Below, piece after piece: positions 32,072 through 42,273 of a DNA stretch of 64,000 nt; the stretch's first letter is position 1; each line of letters opens with the position of its first letter. This DNA comes from Sclerotiophoma versabilis. Its lineage: Eukaryota; Ascomycota; Dothideomycetes; Pleosporales; Didymellaceae. The stretch is from assembly GCA_012274445.1 (NCBI GenBank), contig JAAROD010000007.1, positions 496,001 to 560,000 on the forward strand. Reading direction: 5' to 3'. Both the position numbers and the translations under genes were made by a program. The notes under the pieces were generated by a model. That model ran no database searches, was not told the origin of the DNA, and saw only the letters and a list, made by a program, of their open reading frames with translations.

Positions 32072-34649
32072 TATGGGACGCCTATAGGATGGCAAAGCAA
32101 GTGGACGTGTTGAGCTGCGAATGCTGGAAATTGATGTCGTGAGAGAGATGGAAGGTGATGTTGTTTCAGATGGATGGATGTTTAACAGAGACGTATCTCA
32201 GCACTTTATAAATGTACAGTGTTGATTTCAAACAGCCTGGTGTGCTCATGCGCTTCGGTGTAGTTTTCGAGCGTGAGGCTGCTGCCGAGGCGGTGCTACG
32301 ACCTGCGGTGACTGTTTTGGGATGGAGCGTGGCTGTAATACCGCAGCTATACTGGATGAGGTTGTGTTAGACGAATATCCGCAGTGTAGCCGTTCGAAGT
32401 GGATATTTCGTATCTGTACGTTATTTGACAAACGGAAGAGATGGGCGATGATGCGGGTGGCCTTCGCTTGCAGTATCTCCATTCTTGCAAGTGTAGTGGG
32501 TGATTGCAAACCGGAACCATGCGAAAGCTGCATCAGGCAGACAGGCTACAGCCTTGCGGCATGAGGCTCCCTCGTAGTCTCTGAATGCTGCAGAAGTGCA
32601 AAGCTGGACATTCAGATTGAAAGTCAGCCTTGCATGTGGTTGTTATTGCGGTGCTGTCGATCACGTCCGGGGTGTCATGGGGCACCAGTATCAAGGTTGT
32701 GTCAAATTCAACCAAACGTACAGAAGGGCTGGTGGACAAGGTGTATTCGGTGACTGCCTTGTACTTGAGCCTGGACAGCGAAAGCCCGTCAAGTCAGGGT
32801 ACATGTGGGCAGAAGACCGTGTCTTGGAGAAAGCGACATGTGTTGTCGTGCTTCAAAGGCGTAAACCGAAGAGGACACTGATACACACTCCAATAGCATC
32901 GTCTCGAAGGGATCAGCAAATTTCCAGGTGGTGGCCTAGAAGATGGGGAAGATGGCGAAAACGCTGGAGAAGGATATGTTTCAGGCAGGCGACTTTGGAG
33001 CCAGTTTGTAAGTGTGAACCTGTCGTACAGCACTTCCTCACGGTTATTGCAGGTGCACAATGTGTTGAACCAGGGCTGTGTGGCTGGCGAGCTGGAGCGC
33101 AGAAGACCGATCTCTACGTGCAGCGCTATACGAGGACCTAGGTCATTGCTACTTCTATCTTTTTGATAAGGCGATTGACGTTGACTCCATCATCACAACT
33201 GAGCACCGGAAACCGCTGGCTCGGACGTAGTTCATCATCACAAGAATCGCGTTACGGATCTTCGGGTATGGAGATTAGGACTGGTGTCGGTCAAGCTCAT
33301 GAGAGAAATTGCACGTCAAGATTGTATGGTTTCTTCGTAGGTGACGGTGGTGTTTGCGGTTCTAATTATCCCTGGCGAGGTGCGATGACGACGGCGATGG
33401 ATTGGTCCTGGTGGATGTGTGCCTGCAGGCGACGTGGTTGTACGATGCGGACTGTGCCGCCACACTGGGGCCAGCTGCTTGTGCAGGTTCCTCCGAGTTT
33501 TCAGGAGCGACACGGCTGCAGTGACAGGGAAGTGGTGTGTGGGGATGACGCGGTCAGATTGGTGCGCGGTTGAAGCCAACCACAAATCCGTGACCGAGTT
33601 CCGAGTGCCGGGACGATTACGGCTACGAGGTAGCGCTTGGGTTGCGAGAAAAGAGGCAGATTTTCATGTCATGGTGCCACTAATTGTCGGGTCGTCATCC
33701 ATGGCGAGAGGCGTGGAGAGGGGCAGAACGGCCGAAGTCGAGGGGCTTGAGTGGCCATCCATGCCAGCCTCCAGCATGACGAGAGGATGGTCTGGCGGTC
33801 AGGCATCAGAAGGGGACAGGCAAGAACGGGGTGGGTGCAGGAGAAGGAACAATAGCGAAAAGAGAGGTGCAGGCAGGGCGCAGGCAGGGTGCAGTCACGT
33901 TGCAGCCAGGTTGCAGTCAAGTTGTTTCGTGTTGGTGCAGTTTGGTGTTCTCGCAGTCGCCGGCGCAAACTCTAGCTGAGGAGATTGAAGCTCCCCGATA
34001 AAGAAGGAATGTGTGGACGAGCGGCTAGGAAATGCACGAGATGACACGGGCCTCTTCAGCAGCAGAACGCCAACCATGCGGCCGACGCGCAGGGCAGGAA
34101 AACACTGCGCAGATGGGGACAAATAATTGCAGACGGCCTCGACGAGGGCTTCGATGCTGCTGGAGGTGAGGCGAGGCTTCCCTATGCGGTTAGGCCGAGT
34201 TGCTGTCGTCCTCACCTCCCTCTCTGTGCCCGGGCCTGGGTCATACTCGAACGAAAGCTGTTTTAGCGACTATGCCGCGCCTTGAGTGCACACCAGCTCC
34301 AAGGGGGAGGCCGCGCTGCTCCGGCCAGCACCACCGGCCGTCCTCCCTCTGCGCCCCCATTCCCACTCCCATTCTCCATCGCCTGCACTCCCATCACCGT
34401 CGATTCGCTCATCTGCGCGACGACAGCCACTCGCCCTGAGAGGACACCGCCGCGCACTCACACACGCCCGCCCACGGCAGACCTGCAAGCGTACCAGCCA
34501 ACCCCAGACCAAGCTGACTACACGGCTGCCCACGCCCACGCCTGCCCGCCACCAACCCTCCTCTCCTAGCACCCAGCATCCAGCACCACCGCCTGCACCC
34601 ATCACCACGCCATCGCGGCACCACGTCGCCGGCCAGCCTGTTTGCGAAA
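32072..34649. other. 2.6-kb stretch without a recognised gene
   Basis: Both flanking genes start at the edges of this region, so it must hold the promoters of the repeat protein and Ies4. Open frames of 80-190 codons exist on both strands (32596-33141, 33163-33573 and 33419-33979 plus; 32794-33060 and 33316-33585 minus), but they overlap, are rich in Arg/Ser/Cys as expected by chance, and match nothing. From about 34200 the sequence is C-rich and likely Ies4 promoter or 5'UTR. Confidence 0.4.
33869..33923. repeat. 11-bp degenerate tandem repeat, 5 units
   Basis: Five consecutive 11-bp units all begin GCAG: GCAGGCAGGGC, GCAGGCAGGGT, GCAGTCACGTT, GCAGCCAGGTT, GCAGTCAAGTT. They lie in non-coding sequence. 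Confidence 0.8.
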
Positions 34650-35463
34650 ATGTCCGCCAAGCCGACAAAGACATTGACTGCTGTCCTCAAGCTCTCGCCC
34701 ACCGCTCTTGCCCAGTTCCCCCACGAGCCCGCCGCACAGCCGTCGCCGGCATCAAAGCCTGCGTCGACGCCAGAAGCCTCGCCTGCGCCCCAGATGGCCG
34801 ACTCGATCGCTGCCGACACCCCCGCCGACACGCCCGGCGCCATCAACGGAGCAAGCACCCCATCATCGCTCGCACCGCCCGCATCAGCGCCAGCGAGCAA
34901 GCGCAAGCCTCCGGCCCCGAAAGCAGGCACAAAGCGCCCCGCTGCTGCCCTGGAGGGCTCCACCACTCCAAAGTCTCGCGCCAAGCCCGGGCCCAAGAAG
35001 CGGAAGCTGTACGTCGCAACCATCACCCTCTCCTCACCACCTCTTCCTGCTAACCCTCCCCAGTGCGGACATGGTCAACGACCCCAACAACAAGACACCC
35101 TTCGCCGCACCCACCTCTATGCAGAAGCTTGGCCCCAAGGCAAACCAGGGTGCCATCAACGCCGGCTTGCGCGCCCTTGACCGAACCGGCAAGTTCAAGG
35201 CCCGCAAGTGGGAGAAGAAAGGCTTCAAGCTTCGCAGCTTCACCGGTGTCGTCTGGGACGTCCCCTCCTGGAAGGCACCTAACCGCAACTCCGCCTTCTC
35301 AGAAGACGTCAAGAGCGATTCCACTGGCTCCAGCGAAACCAAAGTCAAGGACGAGAGCAGCGCCATCAGCGAGAAGAGCGGGCTGAACGGCGACGCCGCA
35401 ACACCACAGCCACCGCCCATGGAGGGCCTCAACAGCTCGCCAGCCCCCGTGCCTGCTGTCTAG
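34650..35463 (+). CDS. IES4: INO80 complex subunit Ies4
   Basis: Two exons, 34650-35008 and 35064-35463, with a 55-nt intron, encode 252 aa. The N-terminal block MSAKPTKTLTAVLKLSP is the conserved start of the fungal Ies4 family. A long Pro/Ala/Ser-rich disordered segment and a basic patch (KRKPPAPKAGTKRP, KPGPKKRKL) follow. After the intron comes the second conserved block: MQKLGPKANQGAINAGLRALDRTGKFKARKWEKKGFKLRSFTGVVWDVPSW. Ies4 is a small subunit of the INO80 nucleosome remodeller, linked in yeast to the DNA-damage checkpoint; it acts in the nucleus. The C-terminus is acidic and Ser-rich. The assignment rests on recognising these two blocks. Confidence 0.8.
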
Positions 35464-36236
35464 TTCCCACTCTCCGTGCATTCTCCTTCTCACACACACC
35501 TAATTTTTTGCATCTTTCTTAGCATTTTGGGCGTTCAAAGAGCGCACTGCGGGTATACCAAAACAGACTCGTTTCTAATGGCGTTTGGAAATGGCATGGG
35601 GAGAGCGGCTTGTTCATGCGGCGCGTCATGTGCTTGACTACAGGTCTGGCGTCAAGGGGATACTGTGCATTCATCGTGCATTCATTGTGAAGGGTTGTGG
35701 AATTGTATAGTAATGCCTGAGATCACGATCAAATCAAATCCATCTTGGCGAGAGCCTCATTCATCCTGGGTGCAAAGCTCTACTTGTGACTTCGTGCGCA
35801 TGGGTACGCTATCGACCCAACCGCATGTTCCCCGCGATAGCTATCCACCCTCCCGCCGAGAGTACCTTCAAACCTCTCTCCGCGACACCCCTAAACAATA
35901 GCTTCCAAGCCCACCATTGCGTTTGTTTCGGCCTGAAGTATGTATGCGTCTGCGATCATGCCTTGCCGGTGATTCGGCCGTTCCCACCTCTGCCACTACT
36001 CCACAACGTTCCATACGCCGCACCTCGTCCACGACACCACTCTCCGCACTCCCCACACCTCGCATTTCCACACGCAACACGCCCTGCTTGCCTGTCTGGA
36101 AGCTCTAGCGATTTTATTTGCGTCCAAATAACGACTTCTCACCGCAACACCCAGTCATAGCCGCTGTTGCGATTGCTCAACCCGGATCAGCTGCTTGCCC
36201 ACCTTGTTAAGACCGTGACGACATAATCACAGCACA
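35464..36236. other. intergenic, promoter of the Gid1 gene
   Basis: 773 bp with C/A-rich sequence towards the right end, typical of an ascomycete 5' flank. No gene or distinct motif is visible. Confidence 0.4.
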
Positions 36237-38437
36237 ATGCGAAGAAGCAGCTATGCAGCTGCCCTAGCTGGTAACACAGGCACCAGCCCTGCAAATACCG
36301 CACCTACCCGCTCCGGCGCTTTCTCGCATCTCATCAACAGCAGCTCAACACCTCACGCCATAGGCCAGCACCGCCACTCACGCTCCATCGACCCCGACGG
36401 CCATCCCAACAGCATGTCTAACAGCTGGGGACGAGGCGGAGCGCTGCCGTCGTATTCCAGCAGCCAGACCGGGCATTGGCAAGGGTTGGGGGGAGGAGCG
36501 CAAGACATACCGCCGTTCTTCGTCCCGTCATACTTACGCGGATCGAAACATGCCGAGAAGCTGCAGGAGGCACACAAGGCGAAGGTCATGGCACAGCGCG
36601 ATTACAGGTCGGCATATTCATCGAATGCCGGCTCGTTGTCGACTAGCTCGAGCAGCGTCAACCTTCACAAAACGGCTGCCTCACATCGCGGCTTGACACA
36701 TGAGGTCGTCGAACGAGCGCCTGTCTTTGTCGACGAGCAGGTATCGCCCTGGCCAACTAGGTGGAATGAGAGCGACAAGTTTGCGCAGCTGGACATTGAG
36801 GACGGAGGCAGGCAGGCCAAGTTCTCTGGCTCACAAAAGACCCATGACGAGGCGGCGTCAGTGCGCGCGGACTGTCCTATGCCGCGACAATGTGGCATCT
36901 ACTACTATGAGGTGACGGTTGTTTCCAAAGGAAAGGACGGGTATGACAACCCTACAACCTAGGAGAATGATTACTAATAATTAGTACAGGAGAATGATCG
37001 GTATTGGTTTCTCAGGTCCTAAGGTCGCTTTGAGCAGGATACCAGGATGGGAGCCAGACTCCTTTGCCTACCACGGCGACGATGGCCAGATTTTCAACAA
37101 CACAACATCAGGAAAGAACTATGGACCTAAATTTGGTACGCTCGATGTGATCGGATGTGGTATCAATTTCCGCACCAATACAGCATTCTTCACCAAGAAT
37201 GGCCACATGCTCGGTACGGGTAATCACGACCCCATCTAGAAGGGCAATTTACTGACCGTGTCAGGTACCGCTTTCCGGGATTTGAAGTCCAACACGCCAT
37301 ACTATCCTACGATTGGCATGAAGAAGCCTGGCGAAACCCTTAGGGCGAATTTCGGCCAGGAACCCTTCGCATTCGATATCGACAAGATGGTCCAGAGCGA
37401 GAAGGCTGCCATACAAGAGGAGATCAACCAGGCAAAGTTCGCAGCCAGTGCTGCTTCTGCTCCGGATGAGACCCAGTTCATTCACCGACTAATCAGTCAG
37501 TACTTGGCGCACGATGGCTACGTTGAGACTGCGCAAGCGTTCGCAGAAGAGATCGTTGACGAAGCACGAGCGCTCGCCAACGACGATGATGCAACCATAC
37601 CGTATCAAGAAGCAGTCGAGGATATGGACGCACTCAACAGACAAAGTAGGTTTAGTCAACGCACGTTTGCTTACAGACGTTAACCAAGACTAGAAATCCG
37701 TGCAGCTATTCTCGAAGGCGATATCGACAGGGCACTCAAGTGCACTCAGGCGTACTACCCATCGGTACTCCGCGACAACGAGAACATCTACTTCAAGCTG
37801 CGCTGCCGAAAATTCATCGAGATGATCAGAGACTGCAATGAGCTCAACACACAGTGTCAGTCCTCACACACATACAAGCGCTCCGCTGTATCGATCCCCA
37901 ACAAGCGCCTTTCTACTGCAACGGACGAGTACGACTTCCAGATGGAGCTTGACGAGCAGTTCGGTGTTAACAACCCCACACCTAGCCTGGGCAACCTCGA
38001 TGATGAAGACGATTTAGAAGATAAACAAGCGAAACTATCACAACTAACGGCCAACACGATTGCATACGGCCAGGAACTTCGCGCAGAGTTTGCAAACGAT
38101 CCTCGGAGAGAAGTCAAACAAGCGCTCAATGACACGTTCGCTCTGATTGCATACGAGGACGCAAAGGAGAGCAGCTTGGCACCGTTACTGGAGATCGACG
38201 GGCGCGTACCGGTGGCCGAGGAGCTGAACAGCGCCATACTAGGTATATCCCTCCGTCTCTTCTGCAAATGCTCATGCCGTCGAATGTCTGCTAACGAATG
38301 AGACAGTAAGCCTCGGCAAATCCAGCTCAGCGGCCATCGAGCGTCTTATTCAACAAACCGAAGCCCTTGTCGCCGAACTTGCTGGCGACGGCGGGCCCGG
38401 CGCTTTCATCAACGTGCGAAAGGACTTTCTGCGATAG
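36237..38437 (+). CDS. VID30: Gid1/RanBPM-like SPRY-LisH-CTLH-CRA protein of the GID/CTLH E3 ligase
   Basis: Five exons (36237-36940, 36990-37213, 37265-37645, 37694-38242, 38307-38437) encode 662 aa; all junctions keep frame. A disordered Ser-rich N-terminus with a conserved IPPFFVPSYLRGS block precedes an SPRY domain (about 170-330: YYYEVTV, GIGFSGPKVALSRIPGWEPDS, YHGDDG, IGCGINF, FFTKNG). A LisH motif follows (FIHRLISQYLAHDGYVETAQAF), then CTLH (IRAAILEGDIDRALKCTQAYYPSVLRDN) and a CRA region to the C-terminus. This order is that of yeast Gid1/Vid30 and human RanBP9/10, scaffolds and substrate-receptor docking subunits of the GID ubiquitin ligase, which degrades gluconeogenic enzymes when glucose returns. 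It is cytosolic and nuclear. Confidence 0.93.
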
Positions 38438-39952
38438 GGTGCTCCCTGTTCTGCCTAGGCCATGCCGTTATTGATGGGTTGAAGGTTGGTAATACTTTCA
38501 GCCTTCTGGTTACCTTCTACCTTTATTGGCATACGAACCCTGATTGCACATACAAGTCGCAGTAGACAATGGATCGTTATCGCAGTTCGGCTCTATTTGC
38601 CTACACATCTACCTATTCAGTAACGTCAATTCCATCACGCTGAGATCGTCATGACTCCTGGAGCAGCAGTACCCTCTCATTTGAGTGCATGTGCGACTCT
38701 GTGCACAGCCAAGCCTGAGCATAACTACAAGGGCGTTGCAACGGATGCATCGAAAACAACTCAACCGTTGCGGCGCAAAACAATACATTGCATACTAGTT
38801 GCAGGGATACATCTGCATTTATCTTTAAGAAGCTACCACAGTCAGAAACACAGCATATCATTAAGCGGCTCCGGCATCCCAGCTTTGGTAAGTTACATGA
38901 GTTTGCTAATTTACTGTTATATACTGATCTGCAACAGGTCCTCACTATCCTCCAGTGCTTGGCACCCACATAAAAACATACGAATTTCGCGCTCGGTTTC
39001 CCCTGCCGGTTTTCGTTCTCTCTATTACCAGCATCAACAAACGATATCAATTTGGGAAGATGCGCACTGCTTCTACAAAGACAACGATTGACCTTGGCTC
39101 GTACGGCACAATCTACGAGCGGATGCCGAATTAGGCCACTCCGAAGGCCTTGGAGGGTATCGGGATCTTCAAAGATGACCGTCATGCACCTGGGTGTAGC
39201 CGTTGCACATGTTGTGACAGGCATCGGTGCTGGGTTCGTCACTTGGCAGGCCGTCAATATAGGCAGGAAGGTTGTTGGACATGGTCTTACTCCATCATCT
39301 GACTTTGGCCTGCTGTGGTCCACTACGTCTTGGCTATTATATGCCTGCGCTTCAGTCTCAATCTACTGGCTCTGCGGTACGCCGACTCGAGTAATGATCC
39401 TGCCAAGTGTACCACGACTCAAGACGCCAAGAGTGTGCTATTGGTATGGGGTCTGAAATAAGAAAGTTGCACGGTTAAGTGTGTCCGCGGATGATTTGCG
39501 GATTGGAGCAGGGCTGTCATGGATCTAGATGACAACGCCACCTATATTTACGACACAGCGCTCCTTATAAGTTTAACCATGCTCAGTGGTCACGACGCGA
39601 TCAAGGTATTCTGTACCTATGGCGGTATTGCTTTTGTAAGTCGCTGTCTCACTAGTTGAGGAGATTGGAGGTTCAGATTATTGTCCTGGCACGACATCAA
39701 CAAATAAGTGTCTGGGAACGAAGCCGGGGACATCACAAGGGATCCATGCCGCAACTCCAGATCTTGTGAGATCGTGCACGGCCGATAGTTCCTCGCGAAG
39801 GGATATCCACCCAATCAGGAGCAGGTCTGGACCTCGATAGCGCCAGCGGGCTTGCGAAAGTGGTCTGATTTTACCTTCCATTTCAGCCTCGAATTTGAAC
39901 ATCATCGCAGCTTGCAGTCTTCTCCATCTTTCAACATCTAAACAAACGAAAA
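38438..39952. other. 1.5-kb intergenic region
   Basis: No supported gene. A 224-codon minus-strand frame (38649-39323) and an overlapping plus-strand frame (39052-39456, with two hydrophobic stretches from about 39175) face each other; neither has a recognisable domain, so both are left uncalled. Confidence 0.4.
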
Positions 39953-41131
39953 ATGGGTCAAGATCTCGTACCTGACAATGCCATTCTCTCGGCTATCTTT
40001 CCTCAAGCCAAACCAGTCTCGGTAACCGTCCTCACCAAAACATTCGACATATGCACATTCAGAGCACAATTCGAGACGCAACCATGCGAAGAATGGCCTA
40101 TGGACCTGGTAGTGCACATGGAAGTGTTGGATGACATGCCTATCCTGGAAGCCGTCACTGCTATTGGGAGAGCTGCAAATCATCAATTCCCGGGACTGGT
40201 TCCAGAAACCTACAAATGCGACAAAGCAATCACCTCTGATGGAAGAGATGTGGAGTATACAGTCGCAAGGTTTCTCACAGGGACTGTGACTTTGGAGTCT
40301 GTCTGGCCTTCACTCAATATCGAGCAGAAAGAGTCCTTGATTGATGCAGTTGTCGTGGCAGTCAAGCAGGTACATCAGATGAGGCGGTCGGATCCTGTGG
40401 TCAAAGAGTTCCTTGCCGGGACACCTTTCGTCCACGAAGACGGAGGCATATATATTGGCGGGCCGCGAAACGGCTACTCAAAGGACCTCCGAGAATTCCT
40501 CACACATCTAGTCGAACGGAACCAACTCAGGAGATCAGCTACATCCGACATGGTAGAAACCACGGACGGGTTGCTCATCCATTCGTCACTCCCAGAACTC
40601 GGCCAGGTCCTCCTCACACACGAAGACATGGACACACTCGAGAATAACATTGTGCTCTCACACAACGATATCGAACCACGCAACATCTCCGTGCAGGCCG
40701 TCGTTGCCGCTGACGGCTCCACCAACTACGAATTAGTCGGCATCGTCGACTGCCATAAAGCAGGCTTCTTCCCCTTCGCGTTCGAAACAGCGCATAAGGA
40801 CCTTTCACTCGGCAACGAAAACCTCTTCCTGGACTGGTACATGCTGTTCAAAGAGAAAACGCGTTCCATGATTCCGCCCGGAGGCGCATCGGAAAAGCTC
40901 ATCCGAGCGGTACGCATCATCACAAAGTCAAAATGCATGCAGCAGAAGACGAGTGTCATGGCCGAGTTCCGGCGACGCTGGTTAGAAAAGCAAGGACTCG
41001 ACTTAGGCGAAGATGTATTAACAGGATGGGAACGCAAGGAGACTGGCAGTGCAGCAACGACACAACCGTGGATATTCTCGCTCGAAGACAATGTTCGGTT
41101 GTATGAGATGGTGGCTCAGGATTGCCAATAG
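39953..41131 (+). CDS. APH/choline-kinase-fold phosphotransferase-like protein
   Basis: A single exon encodes 392 aa. Residues 237-244, HNDIEPRN, match the aminoglycoside-phosphotransferase (APH) catalytic loop HxDxxxxN (His237, Asp239, Asn244). IVDCHKAGFFPFAFE follows with Asp266 in the place of the metal-binding Asp and the AGFFP turn typical of fungal APH-family proteins. The N-terminal lobe is divergent; a clear ATP-binding Lys strand is not obvious. Such genes are abundant in filamentous fungi, and most substrates are unknown; despite the family name this does not imply drug resistance. It is probably a cytosolic small-molecule kinase. Confidence 0.8.
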   Translation: MGQDLVPDNAILSAIFPQAKPVSVTVLTKTFDICTFRAQFETQPCEEWPMDLVVHMEVLDDMPILEAVTAIGRAANHQFPGLVPETYKCDKAITSDGRDVEYTVARFLTGTVTLESVWPSLNIEQKESLIDAVVVAVKQVHQMRRSDPVVKEFLAGTPFVHEDGGIYIGGPRNGYSKDLREFLTHLVERNQLRRSATSDMVETTDGLLIHSSLPELGQVLLTHEDMDTLENNIVLSHNDIEPRNISVQAVVAADGSTNYELVGIVDCHKAGFFPFAFETAHKDLSLGNENLFLDWYMLFKEKTRSMIPPGGASEKLIRAVRIITKSKCMQQKTSVMAEFRRRWLEKQGLDLGEDVLTGWERKETGSAATTQPWIFSLEDNVRLYEMVAQDCQ

Positions 41132-41465
41132 CTGATTTCTATTACGTCGTGTCTCGCGCTCTATTTGCGTAGCTGTGGAAATGAAATCTTGAAGCGGCTC
41201 GCACAGTATAGCAGTGGAAATCACATTTTCTAACGCTACGCCTGCTAATCGCACACACTCATCTACACTAGGGTGTGAGATATGGGCCGCAAGATACGCG
41301 AGATGGAGGGAGTGGAAAGTGCGCAGCCTAGGTGCGAAGCAAGTCATGGCGAAGCAAGCCATGAAGAAGCAAGCAACAGCAAAACAAGAAACAGCAAAAC
41401 AAGCAATACCACAAAGCAAAACCGAATCAGCCCAGCAAATCAAACACAACAAAAATTGAATCTCG

Positions 41466-41485
41466 CCCCCCCCCCCCCCCCCCCC
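41466..41485. repeat. poly-C tract, 20 bases
   Basis: Twenty consecutive C. The length is prone to sequencing and replication slippage, so the number may not be exact. Confidence 0.9.
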
Positions 41486-41670
41486 AATCAAACCTCCCTG
41501 AGAAAGGACCGCCCTTCCCTTCTTTTCCCTTCTGTCGGCACTCCGGAGAGCCCCTCTCTGTTAATCCACACCCTTCAACCCGCTGTGGGAACGAGATAAG
41601 CAACACGCGGCACTGCGCTTGCGTGGGTTTTTTTGCGTAGGTATTTGCGTACGTTCTTACGTAGATTATC

Positions 41671-41694
41671 GTTGTTGTTGTTGTTGTTGTTGTT
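41671..41694. repeat. (GTT)8 microsatellite
   Basis: Eight perfect GTT units in non-coding sequence between the APH-like and HET-C genes. Confidence 0.9.
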
Positions 41695-42273
41695 GTGTGG
41701 ATTCTTGCGTACAGACAGCGCAGTGTGGTGTGTGTATGAGAATAGGAAATGAGATAGGACAAGGAAAATGAGAACGAGAACGAGAAACGAGAAAGAGAAA
41801 AAGATGCTAGGGAGGCTGGAAGAGAAGGGTCTACCGCATTTGGTTGTTTGGGAATGTTCGAGTGGCTGTGGGGAATAGATAGGATGTGGCTGAGCTTGGT
41901 AGAGAGTGGGCTGACGCTACCAGGAGACAAATTGTACCACGTGGGAGGGGCTGTTTCGATGTGGTTCTGACGAGGATCTTCGCCGGTGGCATTCGTTGTG
42001 GAGGTCAGACTCGAGGATTGCGGTGTAGGGTAGAGCTATACATGGATCTGGGGTGTGCTGATGACTCGAACACTACTACACACACAGTTGGGGGCGACAA
42101 GTACTATTCAAATCGACTTTTCGTAGGTATACGACCGCACTGCAGGTCTTTCTAGGCTTTGTCAATCATCATGGACCGGCCATGCCACGCTAAATCGACG
42201 TGCATGCGCCATCAAGGTGCTCCAGAAATACCCAAACGCAATGCAATGCACGCTGCATCAACACTCTCGCACT

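Larger units (their letters stand above)
41132..42273. other. 1.1-kb convergent intergenic region with simple repeats
   Basis: It lies between convergent genes and holds a poly-C tract and a GTT microsatellite, plus Lys/Gln-coding-like AGCAA-rich sequence at 41330-41430. No gene is supported. Confidence 0.5.

Noticed and set aside
32596..33979. Three plus-strand frames of 136-186 codons in the gap before IES4
   Set aside because: Arg/Cys/Trp-rich composition typical of chance frames, overlap with minus-strand frames, no shared exon structure that would join them.
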